Positions 44,114 to 54,870 of a stretch of 64,000 bases of DNA are shown piece after piece. Numbering within the stretch: position 1 is the stretch's first letter; each line of letters opens with the position of its first letter. The position numbers and the translations under genes are program-made. The DNA comes from Arion vulgaris. Its lineage: Eukaryota > Mollusca > Gastropoda > Stylommatophora > Arionidae. The stretch spans positions 24,164,313 through 24,228,312 of the forward strand of contig CM036759.1 in assembly GCA_020796225.1 (NCBI GenBank). Direction: 5' to 3'. Under the pieces are notes generated by a model. The model was not told the DNA's origin. It was given only the letters and a program-made list of their open reading frames with translations, and did not search any database.

Positions 44114-47100
44114 ATGGCTGAAGATGGTTTACAGACGCTGTCAAATAGAGATATGGAGAATTTAAGAAATAAGATGATCAACAAACTGATCAAAACAGAT
44201 GCTCACTTTAAACATCAACAACGTGGAGAACCAGATTTAACTGAGGAAGAAAAGTCAAGTATTGCTCTTGACATTTTAAATAAGAGCCCAACGTTATTTC
44301 TTGAACGTTTTTCAACGTATCTCTCTTTTGAGGATACAAGATATTTCAATGATCAAAAAGGGGATTATCTGGTTGACTTTTATATTGAGGAGATTTCCAA
44401 GAGATCAACTAACTGCAATCAGAAAGTGGTGAAAAACAGGCGATTTCGAGCTATGCAGAAACTTATGGATGAAGGAGAATATTTTTCAGAGAATGAGATG
44501 AAATGGCGAGAGCCCTTACTTTATGAGCAAATGGTGAGTTGTTATGTCAAAATATAAATACATAGTAGTGTTATTCAGAGCTTGAACAATTATGTCTCAT
44601 CTTCTTCTTCGATCGTTCTAGGCCTGTTTTAATCATTCTCATTGTGATATATAAACAGCCAAACATCAGAACGTGATGTACGTGCACCAGCCTTCAGCAC
44701 CTATTTGAGCTCAGTTGCTTATCCTTCGGTGGGGTGTTCGTTTTCAGCCAGCCTTTGATTTACTAGGGTGAGCTTTCCCTAGGGTTCGATCAGCTTTGCC
44801 GTATTTTGGGCTTTGTGATCTACGCCGGGACAGTGAGTTACGCTGTTTATGCCCGTTCTGACTGAGAAATATTTCTCGGGCTTGTAAGCTTATCCTCGGA
44901 CGGCGTCATACTCGTATAAAACACCGTGTAAAGTATCGGCCTTCGCCAATGTTCAGACCCAAACTTCCTGTCTGATCCGTGCATTGTCGGCCTTGCTTTA
45001 CCGTACATTTTTAGTTTGATCCGGAGAAGGAACATTCTCAGCCTTTTCTAGACGCGCATTGGACGTGGCAATTTGCAATTAACCTCGAAAGCACTGGCAT
45101 GGGGCCGAGTACAAACAATGTAGAGGGTCGTTTCAGTCGGCACTATCAGCGTAATTGAGGATTTTGCGCTCGCCGCCATCACCCGCCCCAGTTATTCCGG
45201 GGATTATGTCTCATCTATTAGACAATCATATTGTAATGATTATTGTAATATATTTTTCGCTATAGTATTTGGCTGAAATCGGATGCATGTGTCCTAAATG
45301 TGTAGAAGTCTATGCGTTTAGGGGCCTACTAAACCAATGTGCAACGTATACACGTTCTTGGCAAAGATCAAACATATCACAAAGAGTTATTAAAGTTGGT
45401 CATAAAGAACGAACGCAAAGAAGAAGAAGAAGAAGCTATAGTAGCTGCAAAGATCTTTTTTCTTCCAACGCTCCATATCAACCACTTGTTAATCACTCTT
45501 TGTGATTTGTATGTGATACGAACTTAAGAGCAATTGTATATTTTGCCAGTTATGCGCCTACAAGTAAGCCAGCACATCTGATTGCTGCGGTGCTTTTTAT
45601 TTACTAGGGTAGCTGCCCTAGGTCCTACATCAGTTGCCTATTACGACATGTCTTGTAGGTCGCAGTGGTACTATTCTTTGCTTCTCTTGCAGACCCCAAC
45701 ACCACACAGGCGAAAAATATCTTTCAATATAGGTATACATCTAGGTATATAAAATCACTTCATTGAAGCAAATATCTCAACAGCCAAATCCAAATATTTC
45801 AGTCAGTAAGACTGAAGCTGCTTTTTTTTAACATATTAACTACCAAAAGCCGTAGGCTGTGCCAATTTCTCTATCTCATTTGACCATGATCCACAGATGC
45901 TTAATTTCTTTCATTATTATGTTGATGTGTCATTGTTTCTCATCATTAACAAAAACCGTTATGTGTTTTAATTTTTATTGTCTTATAACTCTGATGATAT
46001 TATTATTATCGCCTTCATTCACTTGTATCTCTATTGAGATTATCTTTTACTGAATATTCATGAACAAGGTTGGCCAATACACAAGCGAGTCAGAGAAAAT
46101 GGAGCAAATGGAGCAGGACATCGACAGAAGTGATCTAAGACTCTCATCGATACTTCTCAAACATATGGATATCCAGACAAATAAACAGTTTTGTGAAATG
46201 CAGAAAGAAAAAGAGGTTTGGTTGTGTTTTAAGTGATTGTTTTTGATGTGCCATGTCACTGACATTTAAACATTTTTCCAACTCGCAAATTTTCATATCA
46301 CAATTTTTTTTAGAAATAACTTGTTTTTGTCAACTTGTGTGGAAATTGGTGAGCACATTTTCTCAAATTGTGGAAGTAATAAAATTTGAAACAGTTAGTC
46401 TTCTTCTCTTCCACCATTTATTTCTTTATAGAAGGGTGTGGGGGGCGTAGTGATCTTATGTCCGCTTGTTTTAAGGCACTTTGTAAGCTTATATTCATTT
46501 TTGTAAAGCTGTTCTTGATGCAGTCTCTCCATCTTTTGTATGGTCTTCCTCTTGCTTTGTACTCATTATACTTTTCTGTGTGGCTCTCTGTGGTAGACTC
46601 TGTGTGTAAACAATTAGTGATGGTACAAAACACGACGGATAATATTAAAGTCACAAGCAGAATAAATACATTTTTAAAAATTTACTTATGGTTAATTAAT
46701 TCTTTTTTATGGAAAATTACTGTTTTATTTCAACGGAATGGTCTCAAGCAGTTGATAGTGTTAGTGATGTTTTATCAGAAAGCCTAATCTTGTTCTATTT
46801 ATCTTCTAACTATAGAGCTTAAGTTCAGTGCAGCCGCTGTTGAAGTCTTGTTTTTGACATCATTCTTATCATGGAATATAGAACTGAAATTTGTAAACAC
46901 TAGTTTAAGTATTGGGTTGCCTTAATTCGTGTTGTAGGTATAGCTCTTGTTGCTTTTGTTTTGCTCTTTTCTGATGTTCTTTAGCCTCCTTGTTTCTTTA
47001 TCTGTCTGTTGCAACTAGTGAAGTGAGTATATGATTATAGTTTCTTGGCATATCACTCCACAATGAAAGGTTCAGGTACACATTGTATATATGTAGTTTT

Positions 47101-50012
47101 TTTTCAACCTATCCGGGAGATAGGACAAGGATTTCGATCTGACCTACATTTTTTTAAAGCTCGTCCGCTCTGATTTCAGGCGTAGTTATGGCACCTAATT
47201 TGGCACTTCTGACAGATTTTTGCAAAAAAGGCTGACTTTCCTTATTACACCAGTGTCCTTTGCCATTCAGGCGAGCTGTACTCTGATTTCAAAGACACCT
47301 GTAATTTAATCCCCAAAGTAAAGGATCAGGATTCAACCGTGTACCATATACACACTGAAAATATTTGTTTTTGCCATGCTGACCTTGAACCCCGGAATGT
47401 ACATGGCGCATGGTCACTAGTGCAGTGTGTTATCAATTTTGCTATTGGTGACCCCTCACCTTCACTGAGATCAGAAATCTCAGAAAAAAATATCCTGATC
47501 ACCCCCATGTAAGGAATGAACAGAGTACCTATGCAGCAAGAGGTGAGACTGTTATCACTACACCACAAAGATCCCCAAAATTATTACCACATTATTACAT
47601 TCCAGAAACAGTTGACATCCAATTGCTAACATTTTGATATTTAAAAATATCAATATATTTACAAGACCCTACTGTTGTAAAACTAAATGTTTCTAACTAA
47701 AGAAGATTTGAAGCATGAAATCAAAATGTTTGTTTTATTTATTTATATTTTTATGTTCTCTTGTCTTACACAAAACACGCCTGACTTGTTTTTGGTCTTG
47801 TTTAGGAACAGCAGGAAGAAGAGAGTGAAAGTGAAGAAGATGATTCTGATGAAGAGGATAAGTCCCAAAAAAACGCTCAAGTAGATTCTCGTATGTGGTT
47901 TGGTGTTACAAAAAATCTGTCTTAAATCTGTGATTTATGCTATTTTTGTGTTTTATAATGTCGCATATCTTCTTCTTCGAAAGCTCTGTATCGACCACTT
48001 GTTAACCACTCTTTGTGATTTGTTTGTGATCTGAGCTTAAGAGCAATTGTACGTTGTGCTAGTTATGCGCCTACAAGTAGGCCAGCATATCTGATTTTTG
48101 CAGTGCTTTTTATTTACTAGGGTAGCTTCCCTAGTTCCTACATCAGTCACTTCTTATGACATGCCTTGTAGGTTGCAGTGGTACTATTCTTTGCTTTCCT
48201 TGTGGGCATATCACATATAACAATTGTAATCACCTGACCGCTTTATTGGAGAAAGCTGAACAAAAAAATGAGGGACAATAGTAGCACATTGAACTAGCAG
48301 TCTCAGCATGCACTGTAAGTGCTACAAAAACCATCCCTGTATAAATGCTTTGGCATTGATTTTCTACAAGTAGATTAGCTACATTTGGTGCTAAGTTATA
48401 AGAATAATGATATGATGTAACATTAATGTGCATACAAAAGTTATATTATATATTTTGTTTTTAGATACAACAATATGTTTAAAATGTCAACAGTTTGTTT
48501 ATTGTTTTATATTCTATGTTAATTATACAGAAATCAAAACAAAAAATAGAGAGGATGCAGATTGTGATGCCGACAGTGATGATTCTGATGCTGAAAGAAA
48601 GTACTTCCGCAGTGAATTCTTGCGAACCATGCAAGAAAAATTTTTGTCAGGGGAAGATGCCAGTTTTGATTATAGGTTCGTTTATTCAGTTTTTTAAATG
48701 AATTTATGTGTAAACATAATTACTCATCATTAATCTTTCTTGTTTCTTTTGGAATATATGAGTATGCTGTCAGTTTCCACCAGTTTCTAATTAGACTTAT
48801 CTTGAGTTCCATCCATGAGTTTGTGGTTGAAATGTTATATACCACTGTTTTTTGGTATACCCATTTGAGTCTTCCCTTGTGGTCACTAGTTAAAACATGC
48901 GTGTGTGTGCCCCAGACGATGATGAAACATTGTAGAATGTCTGGAAATCAGCCTAATACAGCATCAGAACCAAGATTAGTATCAACCATTGCTGTGTGCT
49001 ATCAACTTTACTATACAGATCAGAATGGGGAGAATGACAGAACAAGATATGTCCAAACTCTTCACCTTCTATATAGCTTGTCTGCAAAAGATCTTGCACT
49101 TGTTCTCGTCAAATGCTATCTCTAACCTAGAACTGCTTACACAGTGTCAGCAAGAGAAGAATATGAACACCTTCATCCAAAAGAGACCCTGGGGATGGAT
49201 GTATGTAATACGCATGAAGACTAACTCTGTCACAAAAACTGCGCAGAGATGGACACTGGATGGTAAGCTAAAATGTGGAAGACCCAAAACGACATGAAGG
49301 AGAACAGTTTAACAAAAAATGAATCGCAGTTGAAACAGAGGACAGCCCAGAACATAGATAAATTGCATGCCTTTGTTGCTGCCCTTAGCGTCATGGTGCC
49401 ACAGACTAGAGAGAGATAATTAATCATTTGTTCTTCCAGTTTCATTTTAAATACATGATTTTTCACCAGCTTCTTATTGGGCTGTTATCTTGAGTTCCTC
49501 CATGAGTTAACATTTAATTGTTCTCTACTACTGTTCTCTAGTTTCCTCATTCAACTCTTCTGTTGTAGCTACTAGTTAAATAATGTGTGTATGTGCCCCT
49601 GATGTTGATAAAACCTTGTTGTAGAAAGTTAATATATTAAACCCCACTTAACAAATGTACAATCATGTGGTTGAGTATAACCTAAATTAGAAGTTCATGG
49701 ACATTTATTTAGGGTTTTCTGTATATTTTATCTTTGATATTCTTTAGAATTAAACGAGTCCACCATACAGTAAAGGTTTGTTATATCACATACATAAAAT
49801 GCCATTTTCTATTTAACAGTAAAGTGGACAACAACACAGATTATGATTCACTGGACATTGTTGGACATGATGCTGAAGAGAAATACTTTGATGCTGATGA
49901 AGATGATAACTGTAACACTGCCCATAGAAAAGAGACATGGCTGTTGACCTCCTTGAATGAGGATAAAATGGATGTATTTGAGAAAAGAGAAACGGAAAAT
50001 AGTTGTTTGTGA
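44114..50012 (+). CDS. CCDC97: CCDC97, complete five-exon gene
   Basis: Exons 44114-44533, 46069-46215, 47806-47890, 48531-48675 and 49820-50012 total 990 nt, a 329-residue protein against about 343 in human. All introns are GT-AG and phases agree (0, 0, 1, 2). Blocks: LTEEEKSSIALDILNKSPTL and FLERFSTYLSFEDTRYF (N-terminal conserved part); VVKNRRFRAMQKLMDEGEYF; EPLLYEQM|VGQYTSESEK across exons 1-2; an acidic EEESESEEDDSDEED stretch in exon 3; RKYFRSEFLRTMQEKFLSGE in exon 4; and YDSLDIVGHDAEEKYFDADE in exon 5. This is the CCDC97/DUF2052 pattern; the protein is nuclear and reported with U2 spliceosome (SF3B) components in vertebrates (known of the family). Start: ATG at 44114 with A at -3 and G at +4; a GTG-initiated extension upstream is not credible. 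SINEs and LINE pieces fill every intron. Confidence 0.93.
44603..45202 (-). mobile_element. Lambda element, 600-bp copy in CCDC97 intron 1, 14-bp target duplication
   Basis: Flanked by attatgtctcatct at 44589-44602 and 45203-45216. The minus-strand 3' end carries the lambda tail (gctgtttatatatcacaatg, gaacgatcgaagaagaag) and shares about 150 bp with the copy at 24550. Its 5' part (ccccggaataactggggcgg) is different, so lambda elements vary upstream of a common 3' end. Confidence 0.85.
45268..45434 (+). mobile_element. Short SINE alpha in CCDC97 intron 1, 9-bp target duplication
   Basis: Flanked by gctatagta at 45259-45267 and 45435-45443. It begins exactly at tttggctgaaatcggatgca, the same base as the independent copy at 52877, and ends in (GAA)n. 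Confidence 0.88.
45460..45715 (-). mobile_element. SINE beta in CCDC97 intron 1
   Basis: The minus strand shows the beta 5' module (gcaagagaagcaaagaatag), core, aaataaaaagcaccgcagca body and tail ending near cttccaacg. Flanks aaagatcttt and aaatatcttt are a probable imperfect target duplication. Confidence 0.8.
46385..46630 (-). mobile_element. LINE family Z 3' end in CCDC97 intron 2
   Basis: The minus strand reads YNEYKARGRPYKRWRDCIKN and TKMNISLQSALKQADI, matching the plus-strand copy at 55260-55545. It ends with ataaatggtggaagagaag. Confidence 0.75.
46631..47805. other. CCDC97 intron 2, no further feature
   Basis: T-rich intronic sequence. A short inverted phrase around 47330-47520 gave no repeat family. 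Confidence 0.4.
47970..48205 (-). mobile_element. SINE beta in CCDC97 intron 3, 7-bp target duplication
   Basis: Flanked by gcatatc at 47963-47969 and 48206-48212. Contains the minus-strand 5' module (aaggaaagcaaagaatagta), the core catgtcataagaagtgactg, and the tail ending gaagaagaag. Slightly 5' truncated relative to 3750-4000. Confidence 0.8.
48990..49430 (+). mobile_element. Decayed LINE C-terminal end in CCDC97 intron 4
   Basis: AQRWTLDGKLKCGRPKTT near 49240 is the KRGRP-TW signature of LINE ORF ends. The following text LPLASWCHRLERD resembles the last coding block. Stops and frame changes throughout. Confidence 0.6.
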
Positions 50013-50034
50013 GTTGTATGTACCATGTGAGTGA

Positions 50035-50052
50035 GTGTGTGTGTGTGTTCGA
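50035..50052. repeat. Short (GT)n microsatellite
   Basis: A gtgtgtgt run just after the CCDC97 stop codon. Confidence 0.6.
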
Positions 50053-50389
50053 GATGATATTGTCAAGCATGAACATGAATGTTAGTAGAAGTGAATGGTT
50101 AAGATTAAGCAATATTGTCACTGAGAGGTTTGCAAGTTTATTCATGTATGTAGTGTGAACATTATATATGCTTACATGTAATAATGATATATGCAATATT
50201 TCTGTGCATGTGTAATGGTTAGTCCAGTTGTGGTATATTTGAGTGCAATATATATATATATGTGTAAGGATCAGACTATTCATTTAGGTATGTGAGATTC
50301 TGCACATGATTATATATCCAAAGTGATTATAAATTCTACAATTTGTTCTGTATGCTACATTAGTCCATCTGTTATAGAAATTGGCAGCT

Positions 50390-50615
50390 ACATATCGACT
50401 GTCTGCATCTGTAGAGCACCAAAGCAGTCCCCAGAGCACATCTTGCAAGACTACCCCAGTCTGAGCAGCTTGAGAATGGAAATCTGGCCAACAGAAACAA
50501 CCTTACAAAACAAACTATACTGGACCGATGAAGACCTCAAGTGCACTGCCCTGGTTATGACACATGCCAGAGTAGTTGCATAGCAGAAGTTGATCTCAGA
50601 AGAAGAAGAAGGCAG
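50390..50615 (+). mobile_element. LINE family D, extreme 3' fragment with (GAA)n
   Basis: Reads CRAPKQSPEHILQDYPSLSS, EIWPTETTLQNKLYWTDEDL and TALVMTHARVVA then stop, equivalent to 26600-26386 on the other strand. It ends tcagaagaagaagaagg. Confidence 0.85.
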
Positions 50616-50769
50616 CAATATTGAGAATTTCTGCAGATAAATTAGTGAGACAAGTATTTTATCCATATTTAATCTTTTACCTATAGCTCGATCTGCTCTG
50701 ATTGGAAATATGGAAAACATTGTCTGATCAATATGCTACTTCTCAGTAATATTTGTTAGTAGAGCCGAA

Positions 50770-50980
50770 TTCCAGATGGGTTCTTAAAGGTTTATTCTCT
50801 ATCAGTAGAAGGTATTGGGTCTGAAATCTGACCATTTGAGGTTCAATATTCTTCTAAGACATTTATTCTCAAAGTTATCTAATTTTCTTTCTAGAGCTTT
50901 TGTTGCTTTCCAACTCTCGCATCCATAAGTTAATACTGGATGCATAACATGATGTTTTTCTGATTGTTTTTATTATTATG
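50770..50980 (-). mobile_element. LINE remnant, C-terminal block
   Basis: The minus strand reads VMHPVLTYGCESWKATKALE, RKLDNFENKCLRRILNLKWS. Similar in kind to family E (58385-58830). Confidence 0.6.
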
Positions 50981-51309
50981 AAAACACAATAAAAATGTAA
51001 TTAATGACATTCCTGAAAGATGTTTTATATATGTAAATAATTGTGTCTGTTAATCAATTAGATTTAATTCCTTCCAAGATGTTATCTCTGATCATGAGAA
51101 CAAATTTCCCATCATCAATTAACTTCATCAAGCAAGTTTGGAAAGTAAATTGAAGTCTATACTAAAGGGTTTGCAGCAACTAAACCAAACACTTTAGACA
51201 CTCTCAGTAAAAAATACAAGCGCAGCCATTACAGTAGTGACAAGTGGGCTAAATTTAGCGTGTCTGCTTACAAGGAAAGGTACAGAAAAATTCATTTAAA
51301 AAAGGTATA

Positions 51310-51605
51310 TCCACAGTGAGCGTCTGTAGCTTAAGCGGTAGTGAGCTCAATCACAACCCAAGCATACCTGGTTCAAACTCCACGGCGGGCAAGTTTGGAA
51401 GCAAGTTAGTTGCCTTGGATTTTTACGAACTGTAAAAATAGACCTCACCACTCAGAAAGCAATGGCAAACTACTGAATGCATAAGTGGTGCCTAAAATAT
51501 CAGCAACTCGTTTACTGTTGTTGATGGCTAAGTCCAGTAAAGGATATGCCACAATTTTCATATCCACACCGGCCGGTTGTAAAAAAATAAAATAATAATA
51601 AAATG
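51310..51605 (+). mobile_element. tRNA-headed SINE zeta, copy 1
   Basis: The head has A-box-like GTAGCTTAAGCGGTAGTGAG and B-box-like CCTGGTTCAAACTCC. The body shares cactcagaaagcaatggcaa, ctaaaatatcagcaactcgt and gatggctaagtcc with 38470-38605 and 18887-18930. Probable V-SINE-like layout; assignment not verified. Confidence 0.75.
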
Positions 51606-52479
51606 AGAACTTGATATACATATAAAATGGATACACACACACAACATACATACATCATGTCTATTTACAAGTAATAACACACAAGTGATTCACTTATTCT
51701 ATTTCTCCCATGTCTATTTACAACATTATTTGCTTAATCCTTGTTTTTTTTATTAATGTTACTTGCATTTCTTATCTTGATTTCATTCAGTTATATTTGG
51801 ATGATCTTCTTTGCATTCAGTTTTGTATGCTCATCTAAACTATAAGATGAGTTGCCTCTATGAAGCTGCATGTTGGAGTTCCTTTAGAGTTCCCCATAGC
51901 TTGCTCAGGATGATCAAATATACCAATGAGTATTCTCATGTAGAATTTGTCAAGTATTTTCCACATGATCAAGTATGCTAACAATCATCTGTGTATATCA
52001 TATAGTATGCTCCTTGATATTGACTGTTCTGTACAAAATATGTACACACAGAAGAAGCAAAATTACATCTAAGTTGTACATGTTGAATATAGACATATCA
52101 AGTAAGATTTGTTTGTTTTCTTGTTAGCTAAAGGCAAAAGGACATAAGATACTTAACTGATTTCAGATGAATTATAATTAGCATTTGGTGTATTTTGTTT
52201 GTCATCATTAGCATTGTTCCTTTATTCCTGCTGTCTGGTTTTCACAATATTTCTGTGAGGAGTCTACAAAGAGGCAATCATCCATAGACATGAGATCTTT
52301 GTTTATAGCTCTAACATAGTCATTCAGTTTAACGGTCTATGGAATCTGCCTCACGAAACTTGGCACGAAAAGTGTTTCCACGAAAAGAGTTACACCTCGA
52401 AAGTCAATCTCCTCTACATTCTTTGTGTAATTCAGGTAGGAAATAGATGACATCATCTAGCATGTCCTTGGTCTAATTT
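51606..52479. other. No confident feature
   Basis: Minus-strand text near 51950-51840 (MRILIGIFDHPEQAMGNSKG) and near 52400-52230 (NTFRAKFREADSIDR, then after a frame change KLNDYVRAINKDLMSMDDCL) looks protein-like. It has no splice support and one frame break. Probably decayed mobile element or pseudogene sequence. Confidence 0.25.
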
Positions 52480-53060
52480 TTTTTTTCACGATCGCCTGAA
52501 AAATGCTTGGTCTCTAGCAAGTTTTCCATGTCTTCTCCAATGACATGTTCATGGTTTCTTTAATATTTTGTTGCCACCGCCATCTTTGTTGTTTTCCTGC
52601 CTCATCTTCCAGGGACCATGACTTCCAATGCTGCTTTCTTCAAACCACTGTGACATTTAATGTGACCAAAATATTTCAATTTCTGTGACATGATATTGTT
52701 TATGAGCCAATGCTCATCGATCTTCGAGTCTTGTATGATATGTTTGCTCTTCTCTGTTCAGCAAGTTCTAATATAATTTTATTTGCACTTTGTTTAAAAG
52801 ATTTCTCTCGCGATCCCCGTTTAAAAAGAATTGATTTGTTCTTTAAAATTTGTGTTATAGTTCATGACTTACATCCTTTGGCTGAAATCGGATGCATTTG
52901 TCCTAAACGTGTAGAAGTCTATGCATTTAGGGGCCTACCAAACCAATGTGCAACGATACACGTTCTTGGCAAAGATCAAACATATCACAAAGAGTGATTA
53001 AAAGAACGAATGCAAAGAAGAAGAAGATGACTTACATCCATATGTGGCAGCAGGAAAATT
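52480..53060 (-). mobile_element. Old LINE family A copy, split by a short SINE alpha
   Basis: Follows 53640-53960 by eye (catgttcatggtttctttaa, gtgaccaaaatatttcaatt, aaaatttgtgttatagttca). The SINE inserted at 52877 separates ttatagttcatgacttac from the continuation atccatatgtggcagcagg. Confidence 0.65.
52877..53026 (+). mobile_element. Short SINE alpha, 13-bp target duplication
   Basis: Flanked by atgacttacatcc at 52864-52876 and 53027-53039. It starts at the same internal base of alpha as the 45268 copy. The core module is absent; the tail is intact. Confidence 0.9.
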
Positions 53061-53354
53061 GTCCTTAGGAGTTTTACTTCTGTTTCTTTGCTAGTATTAT
53101 GTAATGGATACATGGCTGACAAATAGCTAAAAACATATCTGCTTATGTCATATAATCAGACTCCACTTAGTGGACAAGTTTTCTTAACATTTGTTGTGTC
53201 ATGTTCTAGTTTCAATTCATTCTGTTCTGCCTCACAGATTGTGTCCACATTGACATTGGTCATCCAGGTTTTCATTCCCTCTTTTCTGTTCACACATAGT
53301 TTTGTATTTCTTGTTTTGTTTAGTTTTTACATTCTGTGATAGCAGGGGCAAGTG

Positions 53355-53357
53355 TCA

Positions 53358-53394
<37 letters not shown>

Positions 53395-53405
53395 TATACA
53401 TATAC
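53355..53405. repeat. (TA)n microsatellite
   Basis: About 40 bp of tatata with flanking tacata words. Confidence 0.8.
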
Positions 53406-53414
53406 ATTTTGTAG

Positions 53415-53558
53415 TACTGGACGGGTGGCGTCTGTGGCTTTAGGGATAGTGACTTGGTCTATTAACCCCGACGTTCTGAGTTTGATTGCAAATTGTTCCG
53501 CATGGATTTTTACAAAAGGACGATGGCACCACCGCTCAGAATGCAAAGGCAAACTCAT
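53415..53558 (+). mobile_element. tRNA-headed SINE, short
   Basis: The head GTGGCGTCTGTGGCTTTAGG and B-box-like TCTGAGTTTGATTGC are followed by the zeta-like cgctcagaatgcaaaggcaa segment. It abuts the LINE at 53560. Confidence 0.55.
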
Positions 53559-53559
53559 C

Positions 53560-54190
53560 ATCATCAAGATGCGTATCCTTTATAGGACGTTGCTCTCTTT
53601 GCAGCACATCTGAAATTCACTCTGTCTCTTGCCAGTTCACCCAATTCGTCGATGGTCATGTTCATGGTTTCTTTAATATCTTGTAGCCATCTTCTTCTTG
53701 GTCTGCCTCTGCGTCCTGGGACCCTGCCTTCTAGTATTGTTCTTTCCAGGCCATCGTGGCGCTTGATGTGACCAAAGTATGTAATTTTTCTGTATAGTAT
53801 GTTTATCAGCCAATTCTCTTTAACATTTAGTTCATTCAGGACATGTGTGTTCTTTGTCTTTTCTGTCCATGGTATTCGTAGGATCTTTCTGTAGCATTTA
53901 GTTTCTAAGTACTGGATTTTCGTTCTTAATTTTTGTGTAATAGTCCATGATTCACAACCATAAGTAGCCACTGGGAAAATGCATGCTCTCAATATTTTTA
54001 ATTTTAGTATTTTGCAGGTGCTTTGCCACATGTTTTCCATTGTGTTTAACTTCTTGATTGCTATTGCCAATCTTCTTGAGATCTCTTTCGAGCAGTCACC
54101 GTTATTGTTAATTGTAGCTCTCTACACATTGGAGTTCTTCATTATTCACTTGGATGTTAGGTGAGCCTTTTGCTTTATCAGTTGACATGA
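53560..54190 (-). mobile_element. LINE family A-like 3' end, best-preserved copy
   Basis: An uninterrupted 168-codon minus-strand frame reads KKLNTMENMWQSTCKILKLK, YGCESWTITQKLRTKIQYLE, RKILRIPWTEKTKNTHVLNE, GHIKRHDGLERTILEGRVPG. It is nearly identical to 42050-42560, showing what that copy looked like before the insertions. Confidence 0.85.
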
Positions 54191-54722
54191 TTTACTGCAA
54201 ACTACTGAACGTATTAATGTCTAGAAAACTCACAAACAGCGTTAAAAAGCTGGCGTTGATTCACAAAGTCATGTAAATGATATGCAATTAACTTTAGTAC
54301 TGGACAACTTTGTTATCCAACTTTGAAACTTGAGACATTTCTTCTATACAATCACATAAACTATGCCATGTATAATATCACAGCCTCTTGACATTCATGG
54401 CAGGGTTAGAGGTAAAACAATTACCTAGATCTAGCTTCACTTCCTTATGTTCAATGAAGCAATGATAGATATGATATATGTTGCACTGAAGACCTGTACC
54501 TGACTGCTAGGATGTAATTAATTCTTTCATCTCAGATGTGACTTCGATATAAGAGAGATACAGTTGACAACTGCAGGTACCACTGCATTGAGTAGGAGCT
54601 GCCTCTGCATTGTCAAATCTTTTGAAACATAATCCATCAAAAAGAGTCTTCAAGAGAAACACTTCAAGAATCTGAAAGTTCAAACCTCCATTGCCTAGCA
54701 GAAGCAAAGAAAAGTGCACACT
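54191..54722. other. No gene recognised
   Basis: Spacer beyond the 3' end of the Smr gene, with no supported feature. Confidence 0.4.
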
Positions 54723-54728
54723 TTTTAT
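54723..54728 (-). promoter_or_regulatory. Candidate polyadenylation signal for the Smr gene
   Basis: AATAAA on the minus strand about 143 bp after the stop codon at 54871-54873. Confidence 0.45.
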
Positions 54729-54870
54729 TCCACAGAAATTTTAATATCTTATTTGTCTAGTAAACAACTCTTTCAACAGGGAGATATGTTCCTTCAATAA
54801 ACTAACTACCATACCCTGCACTGTTCCTATAACTTTTGTAGGCATAGATTGTGTTGTAGTACCACAAAAT

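Noticed and set aside
49813..50283. 156-codon minus-strand frame over the CCDC97 last exon
   Set aside because: Antisense to a well-supported exon; composition-driven openness with no homology.
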